Shown here: positions 34,401 through 42,639 of the stretch, one piece after another
Layout of the letters: every line of letters starts with the position of its first letter
How positions within the stretch are numbered: the first letter of the stretch is position 1
DNA from: SB11 sp037968475
Lineage (GTDB): Bacteria; Bacteroidota; Bacteroidia; UBA8524
Assembly: GCA_037968475.1 (NCBI GenBank)
Contig: JBBKVO010000035.1
Location: forward strand, 1 to 64,000
Reading direction: 5' to 3'
Length of the DNA: 64,000 nucleotides
Position numbers and translations under genes: made by a program
The notes under the pieces: generated by a model
Databases searched by the model: none
What the model was told of the DNA's origin: nothing
Seen by the model: only the letters and a program-made list of their open reading frames with translations

Positions 34401-36649
34401 ATGATGGTACAGCAAGCTATGTACAAAACCCAACACATACCTTTGCACCGGGCACTTACATTGTTCACTTAGATGCAAATGGTCAGCATGTATTTAAAAA
34501 TGTAACCATTTATGCACCGTTTACGGCAAGCCTAACCATGAACTCTACAATTTGTGATCGTTCAAATGGCATTGAGTTAAAGGCATCACCTACTGGAAGC
34601 CAGTACGTGTATAAATGGTATAAAAACGGTGTTTTGATAGAGGATTATACTTCTAATAAATATTGGGCTTCGACTACGGGAATATATTATGTTGAAGTAA
34701 CCGATTCGCGCGGAGGGTGCACGTCAACATCAAACACTTATGACTATGACCCTACCAACGATTTTAAAATTAGCATTTCAACCCCACACTCGTATGCTGG
34801 CTTTAATGGAGTTGAAATAGGCGTTGATATCAACCAATATCCAAATACATTCACCTCCTATACTTGGTATCGAGATGGCGAATTGCTTATGGGCCCATGC
34901 AGTTGCCCTATTATTAATAACAATTTGCCCGGCACATACGTATTAGTGGGTAAAGATGTTTGCGGCGAAACAATCTCTAATGAATTTAGATTAAAAGTTG
35001 ATCCATTCTGTCCCGACTTGGCTGACGTAAGCCCATTACCACCTAGTTATTTAGGGTTAATAAATCCTACTTACAACACTACACAATTATTTACCGACCC
35101 TAACGGTATTGTAATTACTGGTACTGTTACTTTGCAAAATGGGGCTGATATTACCTTTTTTAACACCAATTTAATAATGGGTAGTTGCAGTAAAATAATT
35201 GTTGAACAGGGTGCTATTCTTAATTTAGTTAATGTAAATATTACAGGGTGTAACTCGTGGGAAGGTATAATAGTACAAGGCAACCCAGGTGCGCCCAACA
35301 GTGGCCCCTCTTTACCTAATTCTCTACACGGGCAGGTATACATATCAAACAGTTATATAAGTGAAGCTACAATAGGGCTTTATTCAATGGATGGCGGCTA
35401 TTTTGAAATTAACAATTGCGATTTTGACAATAACGGCATTCACGTTGCTGTGGGGCCATACTATCCTTCAGGTCATTTTGGTTGGTTTAGAGATAGCAGA
35501 TTTAAGCGCACATTAGCAAGCACATGCCCACACAGCTATTTTGCTAGCCCTGTTCCGTTTTTAGCTCCGGCTGTTTTGGTTGACCATTCTCAATCGTTAA
35601 GGTTTGACAACAACACCTTTACCCGTGATTTATTTGCACCCATTCAGCCACCAATCACCCTTCCCTATGCGCCTATGTTCTCAAATGCCAGTATTGCACT
35701 TTTAAGTTCAAATAGTACTTATGTTTCAGCGGGCAGTTTTTATAAAGAAAACTCAATAGGTATTTATACTGACGACTCTTATCCTGTAATCATTTCTAAT
35801 AATACGTTTGATGGAAATGTTTTTACAGCTACCTATAACAAGCAACTTGTTGGTGTATACTCAACCAATGGTTGTGGAATTGATGCCTCGTACAATTCAT
35901 TTTTTAATTGCCACAACGGTATAGAATTCTATAATCACACCAACCCCGCAGTATTTACTAACTTTAACCATAACCTATTTGAATTTAACAATTATGGCGC
36001 AATTGTAGCTCCTGAGGACAACCCGATAACGAATAATATCTTTGGTGCTAACTCTCAAACAACGCCTATTAATGTTCAGTTTGATTGTAATAAATTCCTG
36101 AATAATATATCTGGTATTGTTGGTTCGGGTTACCTCGTAGACCAAGGAAATCCAAGTTATGATGCTTCTAACCAATTTGCTAGTAATGCCGACTGGAATA
36201 TACTGTGGCAAAATCCTATACAGATAAATTATAACTACGGTAGTTACCCAGACCCTAATACTCAAATTGGCCCTGCGTATGTACTAAACAGTACGTTACA
36301 ATCTGTAACCGATATAAACTCAAATGGCCTTACAGGTTGGTTTACTTCGTGCTATGGCTCTTGGAAAACCAGCCCAACATCAGTGCAAAATGTTGAGCAA
36401 AATAATATTTCAAGTTACCCCAACCCCTTTAGCACTAAACTTGAGATTGATTTAAGCAAAATTGCTTCTCAAACCGTAAACATAAAAATTTGTGATGTAC
36501 AAGGTAAAACTATGTATGAAACTGTATTACAAAACAACACGGGAAAAATCACTATTAATACGCCCAATTGGTCGGCTGGAGTTTATATTTTAACTGTAAG
36601 TACTAGTACAAAAAATCACCAAGCTAAGTTGATAAAAGTAGATTATTAA
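31451..36649 (+). CDS. large T9SS-secreted subtilisin-like (S8) protease
   Basis: 1732 residues. A signal peptide (AKLKAQ end) is followed by a propeptide. The S8 catalytic domain has Asp177 in VVDVAFRLDHED, His240 in MTHGTLCAS, the oxyanion Asn in ASAGNEG, and Ser417 in GTSLSAPMVAG, so the triad is intact. A PKD domain follows (near residue 510, WNFGDGGTAN), then a region like a seven-bladed propeller (to about 950), a second PKD-like domain (WYFNDGTASY), an Ig-like region, and a right-handed beta-helix of parallel repeats (residues about 1190-1560). A type A T9SS sorting domain ends it (YPNPFSTKLEIDLS ... KLIKVDY). It probably degrades or docks to external proteins or glycans. It stands alone. 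Confidence 0.93.
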   Translation: MEQKKFSLMLLSLLFITLLYPTAKLKAQLSNVKPSSANLSAETSPSTQYIYFKIKESSSLTIPDFKKGDSELPSELALLKGITGIEKIHRPFAMLKTPVLVRTYRVQCENADDVSTIISRLNLLPFVEFVALDKPLKNHIIPNDIHYDKLWGLKKINAEGAWNISTGSSSVTVAVVDVAFRLDHEDLASTLWTNSGEIAGNGIDDDGNGYIDDVNGWDVADNDNDASMPYPLAYYDYMTHGTLCASTAIGASNNYKGIASTGYGCKLIPVKTQKDINWNSNSAGQIWDGIAYAIAANANVVSISSGTPYDPTDPMVSIYQSMIDAGHAAGIVFVASAGNEGLQYLPNIPGIQTPTYKIYPAALNHVISVGSTDPNDKKSGFSNWGYVSDADIYAPGENIYCAFAATTDDYAYASGTSLSAPMVAGVCALIKSANPSYTATQIENCLLNGAYNTDHLNPDYAGLMGVGRLDAKFAVSCAVNTTTDFFIQNSQQVCNSTSATFEAILSDPSYRYFWNFGDGGTANNIVGNTTSHTYTTNGLYTVSLSIKNTGGTVLFTATKNEYVMVTDCNPITSQNTHWYFGNKAGLDFSSGKPVADFNNTLNFLGGSSCITDVSTNNTAFYGGPEVSGGRYEINDFMHASLDVSLAVTTAFPSSIYNGGGLLLKKPGTTSNYNLFIAPFNQSSSDGFYIYDIGINPVPGTGSSYYLSARNAMPAPVGALVDGNGAPYTSSKLTAIEACGTDEYWIITVSSNQNYNPESLYIYKFSPTVSLVNTVAISIDYLITSPIKASPDGSMLAFSYLDAADGNSYTKVYTFNRSTGDLQDQVTLDGGSTGLSFSPDSKLIYLTDNNTSIYATYFLYQYDLTAATPSETKQLINASTNTEILALQLGPDDVIYVNYGETQNLGAIYLPNQKASSASPNACGYSAEGVSLVSSPLQNIHSGNGFPNDVDATEFTVDFSFVPKNCNEVDFKTSICASSYTWYFNDGTASYVQNPTHTFAPGTYIVHLDANGQHVFKNVTIYAPFTASLTMNSTICDRSNGIELKASPTGSQYVYKWYKNGVLIEDYTSNKYWASTTGIYYVEVTDSRGGCTSTSNTYDYDPTNDFKISISTPHSYAGFNGVEIGVDINQYPNTFTSYTWYRDGELLMGPCSCPIINNNLPGTYVLVGKDVCGETISNEFRLKVDPFCPDLADVSPLPPSYLGLINPTYNTTQLFTDPNGIVITGTVTLQNGADITFFNTNLIMGSCSKIIVEQGAILNLVNVNITGCNSWEGIIVQGNPGAPNSGPSLPNSLHGQVYISNSYISEATIGLYSMDGGYFEINNCDFDNNGIHVAVGPYYPSGHFGWFRDSRFKRTLASTCPHSYFASPVPFLAPAVLVDHSQSLRFDNNTFTRDLFAPIQPPITLPYAPMFSNASIALLSSNSTYVSAGSFYKENSIGIYTDDSYPVIISNNTFDGNVFTATYNKQLVGVYSTNGCGIDASYNSFFNCHNGIEFYNHTNPAVFTNFNHNLFEFNNYGAIVAPEDNPITNNIFGANSQTTPINVQFDCNKFLNNISGIVGSGYLVDQGNPSYDASNQFASNADWNILWQNPIQINYNYGSYPDPNTQIGPAYVLNSTLQSVTDINSNGLTGWFTSCYGSWKTSPTSVQNVEQNNISSYPNPFSTKLEIDLSKIASQTVNIKICDVQGKTMYETVLQNNTGKITINTPNWSAGVYILTVSTSTKNHQAKLIKVDY

Positions 36650-36682
36650 TACACATAAATATTCTTTCTGACACAAAAAAAG

Positions 36683-36704
36683 CCTTGCCGAAAATTCGGC
36701 AAGG
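36683..36704. terminator. bidirectional terminator after the protease
   Basis: CCTTGCCGAA pairs with TTCGGCAAGG across an AA loop, between convergent genes, with A and T tracts on the two sides. Confidence 0.8.
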
Positions 36705-36727
36705 ATTTTTGCTTTTATACAGCAGTA

Positions 36728-38338
36728 TTAATCAATTTCAACTTTTTCCAAAGGCCCTAAAAAGATACCTACGGTAAGTGCATTATCACTGTTGTATGTT
36801 GCTGTAACATCGTTTGAATAACCGCCTTGGTCGTCAAAAGCAAAACCATACCCAATATTGTTAAGTAAGGGTGCAGGACTAGTGCCTAAGCCATAATGCA
36901 AATAGTTGGAGTACATATTTGAATACCCTGCCGAGTTGGTTGTTTGCGGATAAAACTCACCACAAAGAAACAGGCATTCAGGCACGGGCAAAATATTTCC
37001 TACAGGATCGGTAATTATAATTTGTTTTGTATTTCCATTTTCAACTACAGCCGATACAACATCGGTAGGTTGTGCAGCCATTTGTTTTACAATTTTCATT
37101 GATGTTGTTATGACTTCACCACTAGGCAATGAGGTGATACTAACTTGGTTGTTTACAATATCTGCCGCAGAGAACTGTGCTTTGAAAGAAATTAAATTGT
37201 CAATTACAGGAGACATTCCCCTAGTGATAAGACTTACCACTTGGTTTTCTAAATTACCCAATAAATCAGAATTAGTTACTCCTGTTTGGTATTTATAATC
37301 ACTAAAAGTACCCGCACAAGCCAAAGCCATAGCTGTAGCCGGCATTGTTGTAGGTAAATTTCCTGTCCACCATGTTGGCGGAGGCGATAAAGCAACACCT
37401 GTTGTTAAGACGCCGGGAAGTGAAGCACAATTGGTGGTAAAGTAAGGGAAATACACATTATAGGTTTCGCCCGATCCGGTAAACTGTAATACATTATAGG
37501 TTGAAGTCCCGCCTGTTGTATCAGTAGCAGTAACCGTAGTTACCGTGCCATGATAATAGTTAAGGCTTACAGGGTCTTGTAGTGTAATCGTTTTACCCAT
37601 ATAATACTTAAAGAAACTATATATGGCATTATCTAAAAACGTAGCCAATGCAGTTGGTGCATTATCACTAGTGTAGTTATTAATAAGGTGAAAAGGAGCT
37701 ACCAAACGTTTTACTGTTCCACTAGCCCAGCCACAAACACTAAAAGGGGCATAAGATGTACCCGTAAGGTTAGTAGTAAAATCAGAAATAATTTTATCAA
37801 GCGAACGCCAAGGTTGTATGCCAATAACATTTGGGTAGTTTAGCGAAGAGGTATCACCTGTTAACGGCGGAGGAAACTGTAAGCCATTCTCAGTAGGATT
37901 GATGTATACTGTAATGGGTATACCCAATGAATCTACTTGCGAGGTATCGATATTTGCGTTACCCAAAGTTTTTGCACCACTTGGAGCTGTTACAGTGGGA
38001 GTTATTGCTAATTCTACAAAGTCAAACACGTAATCAGCAAGTGCAGGCGGTTGTACAATGCCATTTGTGCCCGCACTTAAAGCAGTAGCGGAGGTAGTAA
38101 ACCATATCCTTCCACCCGTCATACTGTTCTCTGAATTTAGATAGAAGGTGTACAAACCATTTGTTGAAGGTATACTGTTAAGCAATACACTACAAGCAGC
38201 AGTTTGTGCAGTAGCTACCCAATTGTTAGCGGCATCAAGCTTATAAAAGTTGTTTAAGCCATCAGCAATAAAAACATACAGCTCGGTATCTTTAATACCC
38301 GTGTTGTTGGCAATTTTAATAGTAATTGAATTTTTCAT
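36728..38338 (-). CDS. GH64/thaumatin-like beta-1,3-glucanase-type protein
   Basis: 536 residues, with no signal peptide visible. The N-terminal third contains DYVFDFVELAIT, IDTSQVDSLGIPITVYI, which resembles the GH64 segment (DFVEFT, NTTQVDQFGLPIT) of bacterial beta-1,3-glucanases. A later CAGTF ... NLENQVVSLITRG stretch fits the same family. The catalytic acids could not be placed with confidence. GH64 enzymes are normally exported, so the absence of a signal peptide is odd. Other possibilities are a thaumatin-like carbohydrate binder without activity. It stands alone between convergent and unrelated genes. Confidence 0.55.
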   Translation of the reverse strand: MKNSITIKIANNTGIKDTELYVFIADGLNNFYKLDAANNWVATAQTAACSVLLNSIPSTNGLYTFYLNSENSMTGGRIWFTTSATALSAGTNGIVQPPALADYVFDFVELAITPTVTAPSGAKTLGNANIDTSQVDSLGIPITVYINPTENGLQFPPPLTGDTSSLNYPNVIGIQPWRSLDKIISDFTTNLTGTSYAPFSVCGWASGTVKRLVAPFHLINNYTSDNAPTALATFLDNAIYSFFKYYMGKTITLQDPVSLNYYHGTVTTVTATDTTGGTSTYNVLQFTGSGETYNVYFPYFTTNCASLPGVLTTGVALSPPPTWWTGNLPTTMPATAMALACAGTFSDYKYQTGVTNSDLLGNLENQVVSLITRGMSPVIDNLISFKAQFSAADIVNNQVSITSLPSGEVITTSMKIVKQMAAQPTDVVSAVVENGNTKQIIITDPVGNILPVPECLFLCGEFYPQTTNSAGYSNMYSNYLHYGLGTSPAPLLNNIGYGFAFDDQGGYSNDVTATYNSDNALTVGIFLGPLEKVEID

Positions 38339-38463
38339 TGATAATTTTAGTTTATTTATGTTGATAATTTTTGATAATTAAGCACAACGCTACATAGATA
38401 GGCAAACTTTATTGCGCACTTATTGTCGCATCTGCTTTTTAGGGTTATTTATCTGTTATTATT

Positions 38464-39123
38464 CTACCGAAAATCGATATCGAAAAGGTTGTTTTTAATA
38501 GCAAACAACACCAAGCCTGCCGTGTTCCTCACCCCTGTTTTGGCCAACAGGTTGTTGCGGTGTCCGTTAACTGTACTCTCGCTTAAAAATAGTTTTTCAG
38601 CAATTTCCTGACTTGTAAATTCTCGGCAAATAAAAAGTAGTACTTCTTTTTCGCGATTGGTTAAATCTTCTACTGTTTGCAGCGATCTTTTTTGTTTTTT
38701 AGCCGTATTATAGTTACGCATAACGCCAATTGTTTTTTCGTTAAAATAATAATCGTGTGTAGTAACAGCTTGTATGGCTTTTCTTACCTCATCAGGGTCG
38801 GCATTTTTAGCCAAATAAGCATTAGCACCTTCTTCAATAAGTTTATGTATAAACTTATCCTCCTCGTGCACAGTTAAAATAATGTTTTTAATGGCAGGGT
38901 ATACTATCCGCATTTGCTTTAAGGCTTCTATGCCATTAACTACGGGCATATTAATATCAAGCAAGGCTACGTGTATTTGTTCTTGTGTCGAGGCAAGTTG
39001 ATTTAGCAAATCTTGCCCATTCTCGGCCTCAATACATACTTTAATATCATCAAAGGTTTGTAATAAGGCTACCATTCCTTTACGAAACAGCAATTGGTCT
39101 TCGGCAAATGCAATATTTATCAT
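38464..39123 (-). CDS. NarL-type response regulator
   Basis: 219 residues. The receiver domain carries AEDQ near residues 7-10, phospho-acceptor Asp56 in LLDINMPV, Thr in ILTVHEED, and the Lys in LAKNADPDE. The C-terminal LuxR-type helix-turn-helix is LTNREKEVLLFICREFTSQEIAEKLFLSESTVNGHRNNLLAKTG. Its start overlaps the stop of the histidine kinase gene by four bases (ATGA), so the pair is translationally coupled. It is the last gene of the four-gene operon. Confidence 0.93.
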   Translation of the reverse strand: MINIAFAEDQLLFRKGMVALLQTFDDIKVCIEAENGQDLLNQLASTQEQIHVALLDINMPVVNGIEALKQMRIVYPAIKNIILTVHEEDKFIHKLIEEGANAYLAKNADPDEVRKAIQAVTTHDYYFNEKTIGVMRNYNTAKKQKRSLQTVEDLTNREKEVLLFICREFTSQEIAEKLFLSESTVNGHRNNLLAKTGVRNTAGLVLFAIKNNLFDIDFR

Positions 39124-39920
39124 ATAACTGAGTTGTTTTTCAGGGGAATCTTTACTTCACAAATAAATCCTTCATCGGGCTGTGATATAATATTAACCTC
39201 CCCATTCATTAATATTACCCTACTTTCAATATTCTTTAATCCTATACCTTTTGTAACACGTTCACCACTTAGCGAAGTGCCCACCCCATCATCCGTATAA
39301 CAAAGTATAATCTCAACCCCGTCGCTCTGGATATTCAGATTGATGTTTTTTGCATTAGCATATTTAATACAGTTTGAACTTAACTCTTGCACTATACGGT
39401 ACAATGCAAGAGTGGCACTGGTATTTAGTTTTTCAAGGGGAGCGGTGTTTTCAAACACAATTTCAATTGCTGACACTGAACTTAGGGTATCAAAAAAGCT
39501 TTCTATAGTTTGCTCTAAGCCCAATAACTCCAACTCAAACGGCACAATAGCCCTAGATATCCGTCGCACACTATCAATACCTGATTGAATAAGGCTTTTG
39601 CTAGTTATTAAGTGGTTTTGCTGTTTAGGATCATCACAATTTATTTGATTAATTGATAGTGACAGAGTTGAGAAAATGCTCCCTACCTCGTCGTGTATAT
39701 CTTTTGCTAGTTGCATCCGCTCAGTTTCTGCTGACTCAATACTATTAAGCAATAGTTCTTTTTTGTGTTGGGCATCAAGCCTAAGTAATTCTTGTTGTTT
39801 AAAATACAAACGCTTTTGGTAGCGAATTACAGCCAGTATAAAACCACCTGTAATAATTACAAAGGCCAACATAACGGCTATTATGCCAAAATAGAATTTT
39901 ACTTGGCTCTCGCTTTCCAT
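39120..39920 (-). CDS. sensor histidine kinase (HisKA_3 type)
   Basis: 266 residues. A single N-terminal transmembrane helix (IIAVMLAFVIITGGFILAVI) is followed by a coiled coil, the HisKA_3 box (LAKDIHDEVGSIFSTL, phosphorylated His), and a HATPase_c domain (IVQELSSNCIKYANA, YTDDGVGT, KGIGLKNIESRV). There is no periplasmic sensory domain, so the signal probably comes from the multi-pass protein encoded just upstream. The ATG at 39920 lies 22 bases inside that gene, which fits coupling. An earlier in-frame start at 39977 is Cys-rich and unlikely. Confidence 0.88.
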   Translation of the reverse strand: MESESQVKFYFGIIAVMLAFVIITGGFILAVIRYQKRLYFKQQELLRLDAQHKKELLLNSIESAETERMQLAKDIHDEVGSIFSTLSLSINQINCDDPKQQNHLITSKSLIQSGIDSVRRISRAIVPFELELLGLEQTIESFFDTLSSVSAIEIVFENTAPLEKLNTSATLALYRIVQELSSNCIKYANAKNINLNIQSDGVEIILCYTDDGVGTSLSGERVTKGIGLKNIESRVILMNGEVNIISQPDEGFICEVKIPLKNNSVI

Positions 39921-40546
39921 AGTCCTATTGCAATAAGTATGTATAGCTGCACAGCAAGCACAGTATGTATTGTCCAAACATTTATACGATGTGCTTCGCT
40001 CATTTGCGCTACATAACTGCTGTATGAAAACATTGCTATCGACCCTGCAAAGTACACCAAAAACCCACTGTTTATATAATTAATTGCCTTGCCCATAAGT
40101 CGGGTTTCTTCATCTTCGGCAACAATTTTAACAAACCAACTGATGCTTAAAAATATGAATATTAATGCCTCTAGCGAACGTCCATAAGTATTAAAGGCAT
40201 AAATATTTTCAATATAAAGCGAGTTAAGAATTGAGAATATTGGAAATGCAATTGATAGAACTATGAACACATATTTTGGAATAAACTCTTTAAGCACAAC
40301 GCTATAAAACCACAGTAGCAACAAGTACTCTATAATGGTATACAGATGCAGTATAGGGAAATTATTTACTGATTGTTTCCAAAAAGCAAAAGATACTGCT
40401 TGTGTAACTGTGGCTACCGCCAAATAATAAAAAATTATTTTTAAATCTGACGTATAGTTTTTAAAATTCATTGCTGCAATTAGCAATGGAATTAAAATTA
40501 CGAGGTTTGAATACTCAAAAAAAATGTTCCGTATTTGTTCAAACAT
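39899..40546 (-). CDS. multi-pass membrane protein, likely sensor partner
   Basis: About 215 residues with six to seven hydrophobic segments (for example LVILIPLLIAAMNF, YYLAVATVTQAVSFAFW, YVFIVLSIAFPIFSIL, ALIFIFLSISWFV). A TTG at 40576 would add ten residues; the ATG at 40546 gives a more normal membrane protein start. No known domain is recognised. It overlaps the histidine kinase gene by 22 bases and follows the duplicated-domain protein by about 40 bases, so it probably senses a signal for that kinase. Confidence 0.65.
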   Translation of the reverse strand: MFEQIRNIFFEYSNLVILIPLLIAAMNFKNYTSDLKIIFYYLAVATVTQAVSFAFWKQSVNNFPILHLYTIIEYLLLLWFYSVVLKEFIPKYVFIVLSIAFPIFSILNSLYIENIYAFNTYGRSLEALIFIFLSISWFVKIVAEDEETRLMGKAINYINSGFLVYFAGSIAMFSYSSYVAQMSEAHRINVWTIHTVLAVQLYILIAIGLWKARAK

Positions 40547-40585
40547 GATAAAAGGTAACGTGAAACTGTTTGCCAACTCATAATA

Positions 40586-41590
40586 TTATGAGAAAGTGGG
40601 ATCCATTATTCCCATACCTGGACTGGGACAAGTGGTGGGGCAAGGGTACGAAAAATCATAAATAGCACTTTTCAATGCATTGTTTACAGGTATTACCGGC
40701 AATTCGGGCAGTTGTATTACATCAATACCTCCATTAGTTTGGCCTGTTGTTGAATTAAAATCAGTAACCCCCACAGCTATCAAACAAGCATAAGGGGCAA
40801 TGGGCATACCTTGCTCAATTTTCTTTCCAAAATAAAACCGGATAGCGGTAATTGGATTCGAAATTGCAACTGGGGGTATTATTGATGCTTCTGACTCATT
40901 ATAATCTTCTATCGCCCCAAGTATTATTTTAAGTTCATCAAGGTGAAATGCTACTGAACCTGTAATTACTACGGGTGAATTATTGAGGGTTAAATACTCC
41001 TTTATTGTTGCTTGGTCTACGCCCCAATTAAGTATGCGGCTTTGCGCATCGGCCAATGAGATTGTAAATTCTGACGAGGCAGGTATTTCACCGCTATGGC
41101 TCATAATACCATTTTCAGCAGATAATGGAGGGCCTGCATGCGAGATATCATAAATATGTGTTGCCCCTGTGGTTAAATTAATAACATCATCACCCCCCGA
41201 GTTAAAGTCAGGACGAAAACCTGTTACCCCTACGCCAACTATACGACCAATCGGATTATTTTCAGGCGTTGTTTCAACATTGTTTCCGGCATAAAGCCTT
41301 ACTGCATTAACCGGGTTTACTCTAGTCGGTGCTGATGGCTCGTACGAAAAACCAGTATTTCCACCACTATTCCAATAATTTATTCTGCCAAACAATTGTT
41401 GAAAGTCTTTCAAATAAAAGGTAAAGGCCTTAGAGGTTAAAACCGGCGATTGTGCTACATCAGGGTGGCTATCACTAATTTCATTTTGTATGTTGCTTTG
41501 GTCGGCTCGCCAAAAGCCAATTTTGCTTCTTGCGTCGTCCAATGATATTGTCAGTGGCGGAGTAATTGGAGTAACTGAAGTAGTTGCCAT
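40586..41590 (-). CDS. protein with two tandem copies of a conserved domain
   Basis: 334 residues, no signal peptide. Two copies of one domain follow each other: copy one (about residues 13-165) and copy two (about 175-330). The anchors are LTISLDDARSKIGFWRADQ / FTISLADAQSRILNWGVDQ and the later NAVRLYAG / TAIRFYFG, and each ends in a similar tail (HIYDISHAGP / AIYDFSYPCP). Pairwise identity is modest, so the duplication is old. The second tail has PCPTTCPSPG with two Cys. I do not know a function; it is the first gene of the kinase/regulator operon. A signal-binding or substrate-binding role is possible. Confidence 0.6.
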   Translation of the reverse strand: MATTSVTPITPPLTISLDDARSKIGFWRADQSNIQNEISDSHPDVAQSPVLTSKAFTFYLKDFQQLFGRINYWNSGGNTGFSYEPSAPTRVNPVNAVRLYAGNNVETTPENNPIGRIVGVGVTGFRPDFNSGGDDVINLTTGATHIYDISHAGPPLSAENGIMSHSGEIPASSEFTISLADAQSRILNWGVDQATIKEYLTLNNSPVVITGSVAFHLDELKIILGAIEDYNESEASIIPPVAISNPITAIRFYFGKKIEQGMPIAPYACLIAVGVTDFNSTTGQTNGGIDVIQLPELPVIPVNNALKSAIYDFSYPCPTTCPSPGMGIMDPTFS

Positions 41591-41629
41591 AAGTAATGTA
41601 TTTTAAAGGTGATAATAAATTTATATTAC

Positions 41630-41659
41630 CAAAATTATGCAAAATGCGCTATACATCAA
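41630..41659 (-). promoter_or_regulatory. promoter of the four-gene sensory operon
   Basis: On the minus strand, TTG (41657-41659) is followed after 19 bases by TAATTTTG (41630-41637), a full Bacteroidota consensus. The ATG at 41590 follows after 39 bases. Confidence 0.7.
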
Positions 41660-41827
41660 GCCTTCTTTTGATTAAACAAAGGTTGAATAAATCAGCTTTA
41701 CATAAAACAATATTTATATCTCTTTTCAAAACCAGTTAAAAATATCTGGTTTTGAAGATGAAAATTAGCTTTAAAAGTCTTAATGCTTTTGGATTAGAAA
41801 TACAGAATAATGCATGAAATAATAAAC

Positions 41828-41857
41828 AAAGTAACCTGCTGTGTAGCAGGTTACTTT
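41828..41857 (-). terminator. terminator of the 41901-42314 gene
   Basis: AAAGTAACCTGCT pairs perfectly with AGCAGGTTACTTT across a GTGT loop, downstream of the minus-strand stop. Confidence 0.85.
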
Positions 41858-41900
41858 ATGTTTCAGAAAACATCCTTTATAAACAAAGATTTTGCTTTCT

Positions 41901-42314
41901 TTAAAAAGAAGCTTCGCCTATGTGACCGATAAGGTAAGGCGCGCTTATATAAGCATTGGGAGCAGTTGAGCCTGCAATAAACGCACTTGTAGTACCTGCA
42001 TCAGCAGCAATAACGGCTATACCTGTATTACTAAATGGAGTTGTTGTGTTGCTAACCGCCATGCTGCCAGCAACAGTTGCGGTGCTGCCGTTAAAGGTAA
42101 ACGCAGCATTAATAGCAGCACAGTTTCCTGTATCGTTACAAACACAAATCATGTTTTGGGTGTAGTAAGCGGGTACAGGACTTATTGGACAAATCCATTC
42201 GCCTTTAAAGTTAAATACATTACCGTTTTGGGTTACTGTAAAACCGTTTTCAAAATCAGCTGATTGCACAGCCGCTTGTCCACTTTTTGATGGGTTAAAA
42301 GAAATTGATGCCAT
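41901..42314 (-). CDS. hypothetical small protein
   Basis: 137 residues, no signal peptide. The composition is rich in Ala, Ser, Thr and Asn with beta-strand character; a Cys-containing segment MICVCNDTGNCA lies near residues 58-70. No family is recognised. It has its own terminator, so it is transcribed separately from the neighbouring operon. Its similarity in composition to the nearby signal-less proteins (36728 and 40586) may be only a trend. Confidence 0.5.
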   Translation of the reverse strand: MASISFNPSKSGQAAVQSADFENGFTVTQNGNVFNFKGEWICPISPVPAYYTQNMICVCNDTGNCAAINAAFTFNGSTATVAGSMAVSNTTTPFSNTGIAVIAADAGTTSAFIAGSTAPNAYISAPYLIGHIGEASF

Positions 42315-42639
42315 AATGATATTTTTTTTGTTTTTTTCCTACTCGTAAGGCTTTTCAGATTTCACCTCTATTTTTAAAGTCTAATAGAAAGACCCGTTTT
42401 TATTTCCCCGCTTGGGGAAGAGTGGGTTCTGCTCCACTTTGTTTAGCTACAATTGCCGATACAAAGATTGAGGCTTTAAATACGAAATAATAGGCCATTA
42501 ATAACTGTTTGATAAACCAGATATTTTTAACGGTGTAATGAAAATGAGTCTAAATGAAAAAACCCCATCGTGCTGATGAGGTTTAGTATATAGTAGCAGA
42601 CCTTGGGCATAACAGCCTAGTGCAAAGAAGTTTTAAGTT
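42315..42639. other. 325-base spacer with a terminator hairpin
   Basis: No gene is seen. AAACCCCATC / GATGAGGTTT (42560-42584, one mismatch) is a hairpin downstream of rlmF and a likely terminator for it. The sequence CTGATGAGGTTT also occurs in the terminators near 44.1 kb. Confidence 0.55.

Larger units (their letters stand above)
41591..41900. other. 310-base spacer with promoter and hairpins
   Basis: It holds the promoter of the four-gene operon (41630-41659), a small AAAACCAG/CTGGTTTT hairpin (41728-41753) and the terminator of the next minus-strand gene (41828-41857). No gene is seen. Confidence 0.6.
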
